From CAVRCA01 sp965218045 (GTDB taxonomy: Bacteria; Pseudomonadota; Alphaproteobacteria; Acetobacterales; Acetobacteraceae): a DNA stretch of 64,000 bases. Made by a program: the position numbers and the translations under genes. Position 1 is the first letter of the stretch. Each line of letters begins with the position of its first letter. The notes under the pieces were generated by a model. That model saw only the letters and a program-made list of their open reading frames with translations, did not search any database and had not been told where the DNA came from. This document shows positions 7,674 through 16,281 of this stretch, in pieces. The stretch is from the NCBI GenBank assembly GCA_965218045.1, contig CBDCJX010000012.1:62001-126000 (forward strand), read 5' to 3'.

Positions 7674-8675
7674 TCAGGACGACCAGGCACGGCGACGCCG
7701 GTAGCCGCCCCTGGTGGCCTTGGCGAGGATGGTTGGTGCTTGCACCACACTCTCACGGACGATGTGCGGGGCGCTCACCGGGCTATCCAGCAGCACTCGC
7801 CAGGCATCCCGCAGCCGCTTGGCTTTCACAGCGTCGGTGAACGAGCGGTAGTAGTAGTTCCGATCGATGGTCCGCTTATGGCGGCGCAACACCCGGAGCA
7901 ACACACGATCTCCAACGATCCGGGGATCCGACAACAGCCGAGCCTCAAACGCACGAATCCGGCTCAGATCTTCCGAGCTCTGCTTTTCGGTCAGCGAGCC
8001 GTCGCGCACCGTGTAGAAGTACATCGCGTCCGGCGTCACCCACCAGCACGCATCCTGCAACAGGCATTCGAGGTAGAACAGGAAATCCTCGCCGAACCTG
8101 TTGTGCTGATCGTAACGCACGCCGTGCTCCCGCAGGAAGGAGCGCCGGATGATGGGGTGCATGAAGCCGTAGCTCGCCCGTGGACCACGACCGTTGGTGG
8201 TATTGCCCGCGATGAATTCGACCAAATCGATCCTGTGCCGGCTGCACATCTTTCCGGTCGTGAACATGACCTGGGTATGATCCGGCTCGATGCCCTCCGA
8301 AACCCTGATCAGGTTGTCCGAGACCAGATCGGCGGAGGCGTGCTCGGCGAGCGCGATGAGCGTCTCGATCCGGCGTGGAACCATGCTGTCATCGGCATCG
8401 AGCAGGACGATCCATTCTCCCTGCGAGGCATCGATCGCCGTGTTCCGCGATGCGCCCGGACCTTGGTTCTCGCGATTGCGAATCAGGCGGATGCGAGGAT
8501 CGGCAGCCGCCGCGCGACGCACCACCTCGGCCGTATCATCGGTCGAGGCATCGTCGACAACCATGATTTCCAGCGATGTCTCCGTCTGCACCCGTGCCGA
8601 TTCGATGGCCGTGGACACGTGCTCCCGCGCATTAAACGCAGGGATGATGACAGAGGCACGAACAGGTAGCTGCAC
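7674..8675 (-). CDS. Family 2 glycosyltransferase
   Basis: The protein has the GT-A nucleotide-sugar fold: RASVIIPAFNAREHVSTAIE at the N-terminus, EIMVVDDASTDDT (first Asp pair), ENQGPGASRNTAIDAS, and VLLDADDSMVP as the metal-binding DxD. The mid-region FGEDFLFYLECLL matches the ED acceptor-site motif seen in many GT2 enzymes. It probably transfers a sugar to a surface polysaccharide or lipid acceptor. A TTG at 8693 is in frame, but GGAG followed 9 nt later by GTG at 8675 is a better start and gives 333 residues. It is convergent with the GMC gene and has no other glycan gene beside it. The region 8694-8919 shows no gene. Confidence 0.88.
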   Translation of the reverse strand: MQLPVRASVIIPAFNAREHVSTAIESARVQTETSLEIMVVDDASTDDTAEVVRRAAAADPRIRLIRNRENQGPGASRNTAIDASQGEWIVLLDADDSMVPRRIETLIALAEHASADLVSDNLIRVSEGIEPDHTQVMFTTGKMCSRHRIDLVEFIAGNTTNGRGPRASYGFMHPIIRRSFLREHGVRYDQHNRFGEDFLFYLECLLQDACWWVTPDAMYFYTVRDGSLTEKQSSEDLSRIRAFEARLLSDPRIVGDRVLLRVLRRHKRTIDRNYYYRSFTDAVKAKRLRDAWRVLLDSPVSAPHIVRESVVQAPTILAKATRGGYRRRRAWSS

Positions 8676-8919
8676 TACCGCAATCTCCGCCAAGGCGATG
8701 CAGACGCGCGAGGATTTTCCAAGCTACGAGAGCGCTGCACCATTGAGCTCCTGAACGCAGCCGCTGAGGCACGCAGGTGCTGATCCCGATACCATACCAT
8801 CTGGCGATGAACCACTTCAGTTTGGCGAAATTGGGACATTGGCGAGACTTCGGGTTCCCCGGCGAAGGCCCCACTGCTAAACGACCAAAGTCTCGCAAGC
8901 AACGCTGGAGCCCACGCCG

Positions 8920-9549
8920 ATGGACGCGATCTCCGACTCTCACCTGATCCGCGACGAGGCGACACTCGAGGCGCTCTACGGCACGCCGGCCGCCGCGGCG
9001 GTGTTCAAGGAGACCGACTTCATCCACCCGCACTACGCCACGCTGATCGCCGCCTCGCCTTTCGTGGTGCTGGCGACCACCGGGCCGGATGGGCTCGACT
9101 GCTCGCCGCGCGGCGATCCGGCCGGCTTCGTCGCGATGGCGGACGAGCGCACCTTGCTGATCCCCGACCGACGCGGCAACAACCGGGTGGACAGCCTGCG
9201 CAACATCATCGCCGACCCCCGAGTTGCCTTGCTGTTCCTCATTCCCGGGGTTGGCGAGACTCTGCGGGTGAACGGACGAGCAAGGATTTCGGTCGATCCC
9301 GAGTTGCTGGCGCGATTTCCCGCGCAGGGCAAGCTGCCAAGATCGGTCATCGTCGTCAGCGTCGAGCAGGCCTATTTCCAGTGCCAGAAGGCGCTGGTGC
9401 GCTCGGAGCTATGGAACCCCGACCGGCGACGCGACCGTGGCACATTGCCGACCACCGGAACCATCCTCGCCGACATCACGCAGGGACGCGCGGGCGGCGA
9501 GCAATACGACCGGGATTACCCCGAGCGTCTGCGCGCAACGATCTACTAA
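8920..9549 (+). CDS. PPOX-type FMN-dependent flavoprotein (MSMEG_1061-like)
   Basis: The 209-residue product matches the pyridoxamine-5-phosphate-oxidase-like split barrel. A helical N-terminus is followed by FIHPHYATLIAASPFVVLAT, the SPRGDPAGFV loop, a LLIPDRRGNNRVDSLRNI segment typical of FMN phosphate binding, and a C-terminal QAYFQCQKALVRSELWNP segment characteristic of the MSMEG_1061 group. Members bind FMN or F420 and act on small molecules, but the substrate is unknown. The start follows GGAG with about 9 nt spacing. It stands alone between two genes on the opposite strand. Confidence 0.85.
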   Translation: MDAISDSHLIRDEATLEALYGTPAAAAVFKETDFIHPHYATLIAASPFVVLATTGPDGLDCSPRGDPAGFVAMADERTLLIPDRRGNNRVDSLRNIIADPRVALLFLIPGVGETLRVNGRARISVDPELLARFPAQGKLPRSVIVVSVEQAYFQCQKALVRSELWNPDRRRDRGTLPTTGTILADITQGRAGGEQYDRDYPERLRATIY

Positions 9550-9562
9550 TTAGGTCAGGCTA

Positions 9563-10006
9563 TTAGGTCTGGCGACCGCCGCCGAGCAGATTGCCCAGCA
9601 TGCCGCCGATATCGGTGTTCTGCGACGGCGCCTGACCGTTCGGCGTCACGTGGTCGACGGCGTGCGGCAATGCCTCCGCCAGCACCTGACGCATGTGGTC
9701 GGGAGTGGTACCAGCCTGATCTGCCCAGCCCTGGATCTGCTCGGGGGAAAACGCGGTGCCGACCTGATCCGGCGACACCGGCTGGTTGGCGCCGGTCCCG
9801 ACCCAGGAGTTCGCCTGCTCTCCCGCCCCGGCGGACTGGAAACGGGACAGCAAGTCGCTCAGCCCGCCGCCCTGCCCACCGCTGCCCTGGCCGCTGCCGC
9901 CGAGGATCTGTTGCAAGATCGACTGCAAGGCCGAGGGCTGAACCTGCTGCCTTCCCCCACCACCGCCGAGGACGCCGCCTAGAATTTGACCCAGCATGCC
10001 GCTCAT
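9563..10006 (-). CDS. YidB/DUF937-like protein
   Basis: The 147-residue product has glycine-rich ends (MLGQILGGVLGGGGG and IGGMLGNLLGGG) around a compact helical domain that contains FSPEQIQGWADQAGTTPDHM and LPHAVDHVTPNGQAP. The LPxxVDxxTPxG motif and the QIxxxAxQxG motif are characteristic of YidB/DUF937 proteins. Their biochemical role is not established. ATG 10006 is preferred over upstream starts because GGGGAGAG precedes it by about 7 nt and the family N-terminus fits. The gene is divergent from the SDR at 10102. Confidence 0.88.
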   Translation of the reverse strand: MSGMLGQILGGVLGGGGGRQQVQPSALQSILQQILGGSGQGSGGQGGGLSDLLSRFQSAGAGEQANSWVGTGANQPVSPDQVGTAFSPEQIQGWADQAGTTPDHMRQVLAEALPHAVDHVTPNGQAPSQNTDIGGMLGNLLGGGRQT

Positions 10007-10101
10007 GACTTGCTCTCCCCAATGATTCGACCCTAGCTCAGCACAGTTGCCGGCCCCAGGCGAGGGCACACGAGCAAGGCCAGCCACACAGGAGAGCGCC
10101 G

Positions 10102-10905
10102 ATGGCCGAAGGTCGGTTCGATGGACAGGTCGCCCTGGTGGCGGGCGGCGCGTCGGGGATCGGCCTGGCACTGGTGCGGCGGCTCCACGCCGAAGGCGCC
10201 GCCGTGCTCGCCGCCGACCTCAACGAGGCGGGTCTGAACGCGATCAGCGCCGAGCTCGGCGACCGCTGCCTCCGCGTCAGTGCGGACGTGACCAAGGAGG
10301 CGGATGTCGAGGCGATGGTCGGCGCCGCCGTGGCGCGCTTCGGCGCGGTGCATTGCGCCTTTAACGTCGCGGGGGCGTCGCGGCCCGGCTACATCGTCGA
10401 TCTCAGCGAGAGCGACTGGGATTTCACCGTCGATCTGTGCCTGAAAGGCGTGTTCCTCGGCATGAAGCACCAGGCGCGACAGATGATGCGGCAAGGCGGC
10501 GGCGGGACCATCGTCAACGTTGCCTCGCTCAACGCGCACGTGCCGATGCATGCCGGCTCCGCCTATGTGGCCGCCAAGGCCGGGGTCGAGATGCTGACCA
10601 GGAATGGCGCGCTCGAATTCGCCGAGGCCGGCATCCGGGTCAACGCGATCCTGCCCGGCCTGGTGCAAACTCCGCTGACCAGACGGCACTTCGACAATCC
10701 GGCCGCGCTGGAGGCGTTCAAGGCGCGCATCCCGCTGGGCCGCCCGGCGCAGCCCGAGGAGATGGCCGGCCCGGCGCTGTTCCTCGCCAGCGACGATGCC
10801 AGCTACGTCTCGGGCGCCAGCCTGCTGGTCGACGGCGCCTGGGCGGTAAGCGGCTATCCCGACATGCGCCCGTTCCGCGGGCCGGTGCAGTGGAATGGCC
10901 GCTGA
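10102..10905 (+). CDS. Short-chain dehydrogenase/reductase
   Basis: This is a classical SDR of 267 residues. The cofactor motif is VAGGASGIGLALV (residues 13-25), NVAG replaces the usual NNAG at about residue 90, the catalytic Ser lies in IVNVASLNAH, and the YxxxK pair is in YVAAKAGVEML. The ADLNE segment after strand 2 suggests NAD(H) preference. Substrate is unknown. CAGGAGAG precedes the ATG by about 7 nt. The last codons and the stop lie inside a 14-bp tandem repeat (10893-10944), so the C-terminus may vary between strains. Confidence 0.92.
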   Translation: MAEGRFDGQVALVAGGASGIGLALVRRLHAEGAAVLAADLNEAGLNAISAELGDRCLRVSADVTKEADVEAMVGAAVARFGAVHCAFNVAGASRPGYIVDLSESDWDFTVDLCLKGVFLGMKHQARQMMRQGGGGTIVNVASLNAHVPMHAGSAYVAAKAGVEMLTRNGALEFAEAGIRVNAILPGLVQTPLTRRHFDNPAALEAFKARIPLGRPAQPEEMAGPALFLASDDASYVSGASLLVDGAWAVSGYPDMRPFRGPVQWNGR

Positions 10906-10944
10906 GGAATGGCCGCTGAGGAATGGCCGCTGAGGAATGGCCGC
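10893..10944 (+). repeat. 14-bp tandem repeat, 3.7 copies, spanning the SDR stop codon
   Basis: The unit GAATGGCCGCTGAG is repeated exactly at 10893, 10907 and 10921, with a 10-nt partial copy at 10935. The SDR stop TGA (10903-10905) lies in the first copy. The repeats fill the gap to the convergent PPDK-regulator gene, which ends 13 nt later. It looks like a slipped-strand minisatellite and is unrelated to either coding function. Confidence 0.95.
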
Positions 10945-10956
10945 CGGGCTTGGCCG

Positions 10957-11820
10957 CTATCGGGCGCGCTCGGAATTGCGCCGCCGCTCGTGCCAGGCGT
11001 CCATGAGCTGCAGCACGGTGGCCGCCGTCTCCTCGATCGAGCGGCGGGTCACGTCGATCACGGGCCAGCCGCGCCGGTTGCACAGCCGCCGCGCCCACAG
11101 CAGTTCCGCCTTCACCGCCTCCTCGTCGATATATTCCTGCGCGTCGTACCGCACCGCATTGCCCGCCGGCCCGGCGCCGATCAACCGTAGTCGATGACGG
11201 CGGATCTCGATCAAGGACAGCACATCCAGAGTGAGGCCGATCACCGGGCAAGGCGGGTTCTCCAGCCCCGGCGGATCCGGCAGGTTGGGCACCAGCGGGA
11301 TGTTCGCCGCCTTGGTGCCGCGGTTGGCGAGATAGAAGCAGGTCGGCGTCTTGGAACTGCGCGAGACCCCCACCAGCACCACGTCCGCCTCGGCAATCCC
11401 GGCCTGCGACTGGCCATCGTCATGCGCCAGCACGTAATGCATCGCGTCGATCCGACGGAAGTAGTCGGCATCGAGCACATATTGCCGCCCGGGCCGCGCC
11501 GTCGCCTGCGCGCCGATCTGCTCCTGCAGAATCGACATCACCGGGTCGAGCACGTTCACCACCTGGACATTGAGCCGCTGGCAGGTAGTTTCGAGATCGC
11601 CGCGCAGCGCCTGGTCGATCACCGTCGAGAGAACCGGCCCCGGCTCCGCCTCGATCCCCTCCAGCACCCGGTGGAGCTGAAATCGCGTCCGGACCAGGCT
11701 CCAGCGATGATACAGTATCTGCACATGCTCGAACTGCGCGGTGGTGGCGCGCGCGATCGAGTTCAGGGTCTCGCCCGTTGCGTCGGAGACCAGGTGCAGG
11801 TTGATGCGGTCGATCGCCAT
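10957..11820 (-). CDS. Pyruvate phosphate dikinase / PEP synthase regulatory protein (DUF299, RP001-type)
   Basis: The protein is a bifunctional ADP-dependent kinase and Pi-dependent pyrophosphorylase that switches PPDK or PEP synthase off and on by threonine phosphorylation. Family features in the 287 residues are the N-terminal INLHLVSDATGETLNSIARA, the P-loop-like VLVGVSRSSKTPTCFYLANR (about residues 149-168), and the PVIGLTLDVLSLIEIRRHRL segment. Start ATG 11820 is chosen because the family begins about seven residues before HLVSDATGETL; no strong Shine-Dalgarno is seen. The gene is divergent from hemE. In Caulobacter and Rickettsia this gene (RP001) flanks oriC. The maf/aroE/coaE genes often found downstream are missing here. 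Confidence 0.92.
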   Translation of the reverse strand: MAIDRINLHLVSDATGETLNSIARATTAQFEHVQILYHRWSLVRTRFQLHRVLEGIEAEPGPVLSTVIDQALRGDLETTCQRLNVQVVNVLDPVMSILQEQIGAQATARPGRQYVLDADYFRRIDAMHYVLAHDDGQSQAGIAEADVVLVGVSRSSKTPTCFYLANRGTKAANIPLVPNLPDPPGLENPPCPVIGLTLDVLSLIEIRRHRLRLIGAGPAGNAVRYDAQEYIDEEAVKAELLWARRLCNRRGWPVIDVTRRSIEETAATVLQLMDAWHERRRNSERAR

Positions 11821-12110
11821 GCGAACGAGAATAGCGGGGATAACCGGCTTCCGCACTGCAAAGCACCGGCGGGACCGCCCATACCGGGGATAACCGGCCT
11901 GGTCGGTGGTTACGCGTGACGGTTCCGGGCGTGATCTCCACCGCCTGGGGAGAACCCGGCGGAACTCAGGCGCGACAAAGCCTTGAGGGGGCGGTTACGC
12001 TGTGGATCGACCGAGCACATCGTGGCCGTTTGGCGGGTACCCCGCTATCCACACCCCCTATCGTCACTACATCTGTCTCTATCGATCTTCTATTTTGTTG
12101 AGCGGTGGGC
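11821..12110. other. Candidate chromosomal replication origin (oriC) between the RP001-type gene and hemE
   Basis: The RP001-hemE gap is the experimentally known oriC location in Caulobacter crescentus and Rickettsia prowazekii. Here the 290-nt gap contains CTATCCACA at 12045-12053 (8/9 to the DnaA box), TGTGGATCG at 12001-12009 (reverse strand CGATCCACA, 8/9 to the Caulobacter G-box), and two copies of CGGGGATAA (11835-11843, 11885-11893; 7/9 each on the reverse strand) inside a repeated GGGGATAACCGGC context. A pyrimidine- and AT-rich stretch at about 12057-12103 precedes hemE and stands out against GC-rich surroundings, as expected of an unwinding element. A GGTTACGC pair (11908, 11993) is also present. 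GC skew could not be computed. Confidence 0.6.
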
Positions 12111-13136
12111 ATGACCAAGAAGCTGCTGCGGGTGCTGGCCGGCGAGGCGGTCTGGCCACCGCCGATCTGGCTGATGCGTCAGGCCGGGCGCTACCTGCCG
12201 GAGTATCGGGAGGTGCGACGGCGCGCGGGGGATTTTATCGCGCTCTGCACCGCGCCCGAGCTCGCCGCCGAAGTGACGCTCCAGCCGATCCGCCGCTTCG
12301 GCTTCGATGCCGCCATCCTGTTCAGCGACATCCTGATGCTGCCCTGGGCGTTGGGTTACGGTTTGCGCTTCGCCGAAGGCGAGGGGCCGGTGCTGCCTAG
12401 GCTGCGCGAGCGCGAGTCGATCGAGGCGCTCGACCGTGGCCGGTTGCACGAGGCGATCGCACCGATCCTGGAGACGGTGCGCCTCACCCGGGCCGGGCTC
12501 GACACCGACACCGCGCTGATCGGCTTCGCCGGCGGCCCGTTCACCGTCGCCTGCTACATGATCGAGGGCGGTGGCTCGAAGGATTTCGCCGCCACCCGGC
12601 AGATGGCGTTTGGCGATCCGGAGCTGTTCGGCGCCCTGATGACCGTGCTGACCGAGGCGACCATCGACTATCTGCTGGCCCAGGTCGCGGCCGGCGCCGA
12701 GGTGGTGATGCTGTTCGATAGCTGGGCCGGCGTGCTGTCCCCGTCGCTGTTCCGCGCCCATGTCACCGCGCCGGCGCGGCGCATCGTCGGCGCCCTCCGG
12801 CTGCGCCACCCCGAGCTGGCGATCATCGGCTTTCCGCGTCTGGCCGGCGTGATGCTCGCCGATTACGCGGTGATGAGCGGGGTGAACGCCGTCGGCATGG
12901 ACACCGCGATGGACCCGGGCCGAGCGCAGTGGCTGGTTCCCGGGCGCACCGCCTTGCAGGGCAATCTCGACCCGATGGCGCTGCTGGCCGGTGGCCCGGC
13001 GCTGCGGGACGAGGCCACGGCGATCCTGCTGGCGATGCGCGGCCGACCGTTCGTGTTCAATCTCGGCCACGGCATCGTGCCGCAGACCCCGCCCGAGCAT
13101 GTCGGCGAGCTGGTGAGGCTGGTTCGTGCCACGTGA
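12111..13136 (+). CDS. hemE: Uroporphyrinogen decarboxylase
   Basis: HemE removes four carboxyl groups from uroporphyrinogen III to give coproporphyrinogen III in the cytosol. Family landmarks in the 341 residues are PPIWLMRQAGRYLPEYRE with its substrate-binding Arg residues, FGFDAAILFSDILMLPWALG with the catalytic Asp, the GGPFTVACYMIEGGGSKDF loop, and VFNLGHGIVPQTPPEHV near the end. GTG 12105 is also in frame, but ATG 12111 gives the usual N-terminus. The ribosome binding site is weak. The gene overlaps hemH by 11 nt, which suggests translational coupling, and it is the first gene to the right of the candidate oriC. Confidence 0.97.
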   Translation: MTKKLLRVLAGEAVWPPPIWLMRQAGRYLPEYREVRRRAGDFIALCTAPELAAEVTLQPIRRFGFDAAILFSDILMLPWALGYGLRFAEGEGPVLPRLRERESIEALDRGRLHEAIAPILETVRLTRAGLDTDTALIGFAGGPFTVACYMIEGGGSKDFAATRQMAFGDPELFGALMTVLTEATIDYLLAQVAAGAEVVMLFDSWAGVLSPSLFRAHVTAPARRIVGALRLRHPELAIIGFPRLAGVMLADYAVMSGVNAVGMDTAMDPGRAQWLVPGRTALQGNLDPMALLAGGPALRDEATAILLAMRGRPFVFNLGHGIVPQTPPEHVGELVRLVRAT

Positions 13137-14262
13137 CCTCGACCCGGGGGCGAGCGAGGCGGGGGACGGGCGTCGGCGCGTCGCCATCGTGCTGTTCAAT
13201 CTCGGCGGTCCCGACCGACCCGAGGCGATCCGGCCGTTCCTGCTCAACCTGTTTCGCGATCCCGCTATCCTGCGCGTGCCGTTCTTCGTGCGGCCATTCC
13301 TCGCCCGGGTCATCGCCCGCGCCCGTCTGAGGCCGGCGACCGAGAACTATGCCCTGCTAGGCGGTTCCTCCCCCTTGCTGCGGCTCACCGGGGAGCAGGC
13401 CAGCGCGCTGGCCGCCGCGCTGACGGAATTCGACGCCGAGTGTTTCATTGCGATGCGCTACTGGCATCCGTTCAGCGCCGAGACGGCGGCGGCTGTGAAA
13501 GCCTTCGCGCCGGATCACGTGCTGCTGCTGCCGCTCTATCCGCAGTTCTCGACCACGACGACCGGCAGCTCGCTCACTGCCTGGCGCGAGGCCGCCGCGG
13601 CTGCCGGTCTGGCCGTCACCACCACCGTGCTGTGCTGCTATCACGCCGACCGTGCCTATGCCGCGTCGATCGCCGCGCTGGTGCGACAGGGCTACCGCGA
13701 GGCGCGCGCGGCGCTGCCGCCGGGCACCGGCCTCAGGGTGCTGTTCTCGGCCCACGGCCTGCCACGGCGGATCGTCGAAGCCGGCGATCCCTACCAGTTC
13801 CAGGTCGAGCAGACGGTCGCCACGGTGTTGCGCGTTTGGGACCATAGCGAAACCGACCCGACGATCCCGGGGTCGACCGATCTCGACTGGGCGATCTGCT
13901 ACCAGTCCCGGGCCACGCCCGAGCCCTGGATCGAACCGGGCACCGAGACGGAGATCGAGCGCGCCGCGCGCGACAAGGTGGCGCTGCTGGTCGTGCCCAT
14001 CGCCTTTGTGTCGGAGCATTCCGAGACGCTGGTGGAGCTCGACATCGAATATCGCGACCTGGCGGACCGGCTCGGCGTGCCGGGCTACGCGCGGGTGCCG
14101 ACGCCGAACGCCGATCCGCGGTTCATCGCCGCGTTGGCGGGGCTGGCACGTCGCGCGTTGCGGCATGGCCCGGGGCTGTGCAACTTCGCCCAAGCTCGTG
14201 CTTGCCCCGTTGCAAGTTCGGGTTGTCCCTACGCCAGATCCGAGGCGGCGGTGTCGGCATGA
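13126..14262 (+). CDS. hemH: Ferrochelatase
   Basis: HemH inserts Fe(II) into protoporphyrin IX. In 378 residues it shows VAIVLFNLGGPDRPEAIRPF, the YWHPF segment, LPLYPQFSTTTTGSS, the catalytic His in VLFSAHGLPRRIVEAGDPY, and VPIAFVSEHSETLVELDIEY with the conserved Glu pair. The C-terminus has three cysteines (LCNFAQARACPVASSGCP) and an internal CC pair in VLCCYHADRAY. Some alphaproteobacterial ferrochelatases carry a [2Fe-2S] cluster, so this is possible but unproven, and I cannot match the exact ligand spacing. The GTG start lies inside hemE, and the stop overlaps the hemJ ATG (ATGA). Confidence 0.97.
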   Translation: MPRDLDPGASEAGDGRRRVAIVLFNLGGPDRPEAIRPFLLNLFRDPAILRVPFFVRPFLARVIARARLRPATENYALLGGSSPLLRLTGEQASALAAALTEFDAECFIAMRYWHPFSAETAAAVKAFAPDHVLLLPLYPQFSTTTTGSSLTAWREAAAAAGLAVTTTVLCCYHADRAYAASIAALVRQGYREARAALPPGTGLRVLFSAHGLPRRIVEAGDPYQFQVEQTVATVLRVWDHSETDPTIPGSTDLDWAICYQSRATPEPWIEPGTETEIERAARDKVALLVVPIAFVSEHSETLVELDIEYRDLADRLGVPGYARVPTPNADPRFIAALAGLARRALRHGPGLCNFAQARACPVASSGCPYARSEAAVSA

Positions 14263-14711
14263 CGGTCGACTTCTTCGGCTTGCTGTATCCGTGGACAAAG
14301 GCGTTGCACATCATCGCCGTAGTCGCCTGGATGGCGGGGTTGCTCTATCTGCCCAGGCTCTACGTCTATCATTGCGAAGTGCCGCCCGGCTCGCGGGAGA
14401 GCGAGCGCTTCAAGGTGATGGAGCGGCGGCTGTTCAAGCAGATTATCAGCCCGGCGATGATCGCGACCTGGGTGTTTGGGATCATTCTGGTTCTCACCCC
14501 GGGAACGATGAGCTGGTCGGACGGCTGGTGGCATGTCAAGCTGCTGTGCGTGCTGCTGCTCACCGGGTTTCACGGCGCGTTGTCGCGCTGGCGCAAGGAT
14601 TTCGTGCAGGATCGCAACTTGCACCCGCAGCGTTTCTATCGCATCGCCAACGAGGTGCCGACGGTGCTGCTGGCCGTGATCGTGGTGATGGTCGTGGTGC
14701 GACCATTCTGA
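14259..14711 (+). CDS. hemJ: Protoporphyrinogen IX oxidase HemJ (heme-containing membrane protein)
   Basis: HemJ carries out the penultimate heme step in bacteria without HemG or HemY. The 150-residue product has the N-terminal WTKALHIIAVVAWMAGLLY helix with the conserved His, followed by YLPRLYVYH, three further hydrophobic helices, and the central RRLFKQIISPAMIATWVFG. Start ATG 14259 overlaps the hemH stop by 4 nt; an upstream in-frame extension would only translate the end of hemH in another frame. With hemE and hemH it forms an operon for three heme-synthesis steps. The 252-nt gap after it (14712-14963) contains a GCGGCGCCGC palindrome at 14821 but no gene, and forms the rho leader. Confidence 0.95.
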   Translation: MTVDFFGLLYPWTKALHIIAVVAWMAGLLYLPRLYVYHCEVPPGSRESERFKVMERRLFKQIISPAMIATWVFGIILVLTPGTMSWSDGWWHVKLLCVLLLTGFHGALSRWRKDFVQDRNLHPQRFYRIANEVPTVLLAVIVVMVVVRPF

Positions 14712-14963
14712 AACCGAGCTTGGCTGTCTTGAAGGTCGATCGGGAGATACCTACTTCGCTTGTTGACGATAGAGCCTTTCCCGCTTAGCGTGTGGCTCCC
14801 TCCGTTAGTGGCCCGGATCTGCGGCGCCGCGTCTCCCAATATTCGGGACAGTGGATTTCCCAGGTCAGAGTAGCGCACCCGCGATCCAGGTGCTGGCTCG
14901 TGCTGGACCGCTCAAGTCTGCTTCCCGCGTTTATTTTCCCGACTTAGACCATCCGAGGCGTCC

Positions 14964-16238
14964 ATGCATCTCGCCGAACTCAAGACAAAGACCCCGGCAG
15001 ACCTGCTGAGCTTTGCCGAATCCCTGCAGATCGAGAACGCATCATCCTTGCGCAAGCAGGACATGATGTTCGCCATCCTGAAGAACCTGGCCGAGAACGA
15101 TCAGGCGATCCACGGCGAGGGCACGCTCGAGATCCTGCCCGACGGGTTCGGCTTCCTGCGCAGCCCCGAGGCCAACTACCTGCCCGGGCCGGACGACATC
15201 TACATCTCACCCTCGCAAGTGCGGCGGTTCGGGCTGCGGACAGGCGATTCAGTCGAGGGCCAGATCCGGGCACCGAAGGATGGCGAGCGCTACTTCGCCC
15301 TGCTCAAAGTCGACACGGTGAATTTCGAGCCGCCCGACGCGGTGCGGCATCGCATCAACTTCGACAACCTGACCCCGCTGTATCCCGAGCGCCGGCTCAA
15401 GATGGAGATGGAGAACTTCCAATCCGTCGCCAAAGGTCCGGCAAAGGATTTCACACCGCGCGTGATCGACCTGATCGCGCCGATCGGTATGGGGCAGCGC
15501 GCGCTGATCGTCGCCCCGCCGCGCACCGGCAAGACGGTGATGCTGCAGAACATTGCCTCGGCGATCTCGCACAACCATCCAGAAGTGTTCCTCATCGTGC
15601 TGCTGATCGACGAGCGGCCGGAGGAGGTCACCGACATGGCGCGCAGCGTGAAGGGCGAGGTGGTTTCTTCCACGTTCGACGAGCCCGCCACGCGGCACGT
15701 GCAAGTGACCGAGATGGTGCTGGAGAAAGCCAAGCGGCTGGTCGAGCACAAACGGGACGTGGTGATCCTGCTCGACAGCATCACCCGCTTGGCGCGTGCT
15801 TACAACACCGTGGTGCCCTCGTCGGGCAAGGTGCTGACCGGCGGCGTCGACGCCAATGCGTTGCAGCGGCCGAAGCGCTTTTTCGGCGCGGCGCGCAACA
15901 TCGAGGAAGGCGGCTCCTTGACCATCATCGCCACCGCGCTGGTCGACACCGGCAGCCGGATGGACGAGGTGATCTTCGAGGAGTTCAAGGGCACCGGCAA
16001 TTCCGAGGTGATCCTCGATCGCAAGCTCTCCGACAAGCGCAGCTTCCCCGCCATCGACATCACCAAGAGCGGCACCCGCAAGGAGGAATTGCTGGTGGAG
16101 AAGGGAACGCTGTCGAAGATGTGGGTGCTGCGCCGCATTCTCAACCCGATGGGCACGGTCGACGCGATGGAGTTCCTGCTCGACAAGCTGAAATACAGCA
16201 AGACCAATCAGGACTTCTTCGACGCGATGAATACCTGA
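14964..16238 (+). CDS. rho: Transcription termination factor Rho
   Basis: Rho is the hexameric RNA helicase that ends transcription. The 424-residue protein has the N-terminal helical domain (MHLAELKTKTPADLLSFAES), the cold-shock-type RNA-binding domain (EGTLEILPDGFGFLRSPEAN), the Walker A P-loop APPRTGKTVMLQNIA, Walker B DVVILLDSITRLARAY, and the Q/R-loop segment SGKVLTGGVDANALQRPKRF. It is short, without the long inserts of some groups. GAGG precedes the ATG by 8 nt. The hemJ-rho order is common in alphaproteobacteria, but the mnmE/mnmG genes often found next are absent. Confidence 0.98.
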   Translation: MHLAELKTKTPADLLSFAESLQIENASSLRKQDMMFAILKNLAENDQAIHGEGTLEILPDGFGFLRSPEANYLPGPDDIYISPSQVRRFGLRTGDSVEGQIRAPKDGERYFALLKVDTVNFEPPDAVRHRINFDNLTPLYPERRLKMEMENFQSVAKGPAKDFTPRVIDLIAPIGMGQRALIVAPPRTGKTVMLQNIASAISHNHPEVFLIVLLIDERPEEVTDMARSVKGEVVSSTFDEPATRHVQVTEMVLEKAKRLVEHKRDVVILLDSITRLARAYNTVVPSSGKVLTGGVDANALQRPKRFFGAARNIEEGGSLTIIATALVDTGSRMDEVIFEEFKGTGNSEVILDRKLSDKRSFPAIDITKSGTRKEELLVEKGTLSKMWVLRRILNPMGTVDAMEFLLDKLKYSKTNQDFFDAMNT

Positions 16239-16281
16239 TCCCTGACGCAAGCAGAGGGCGTGCCTGCGACCGGAAGGAGCG

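Noticed and set aside
13126..13136. hemE-hemH overlap as a frameshift.
   Set aside because: Both genes are complete with their own family ends; the 11-nt overlap is ordinary translational coupling.
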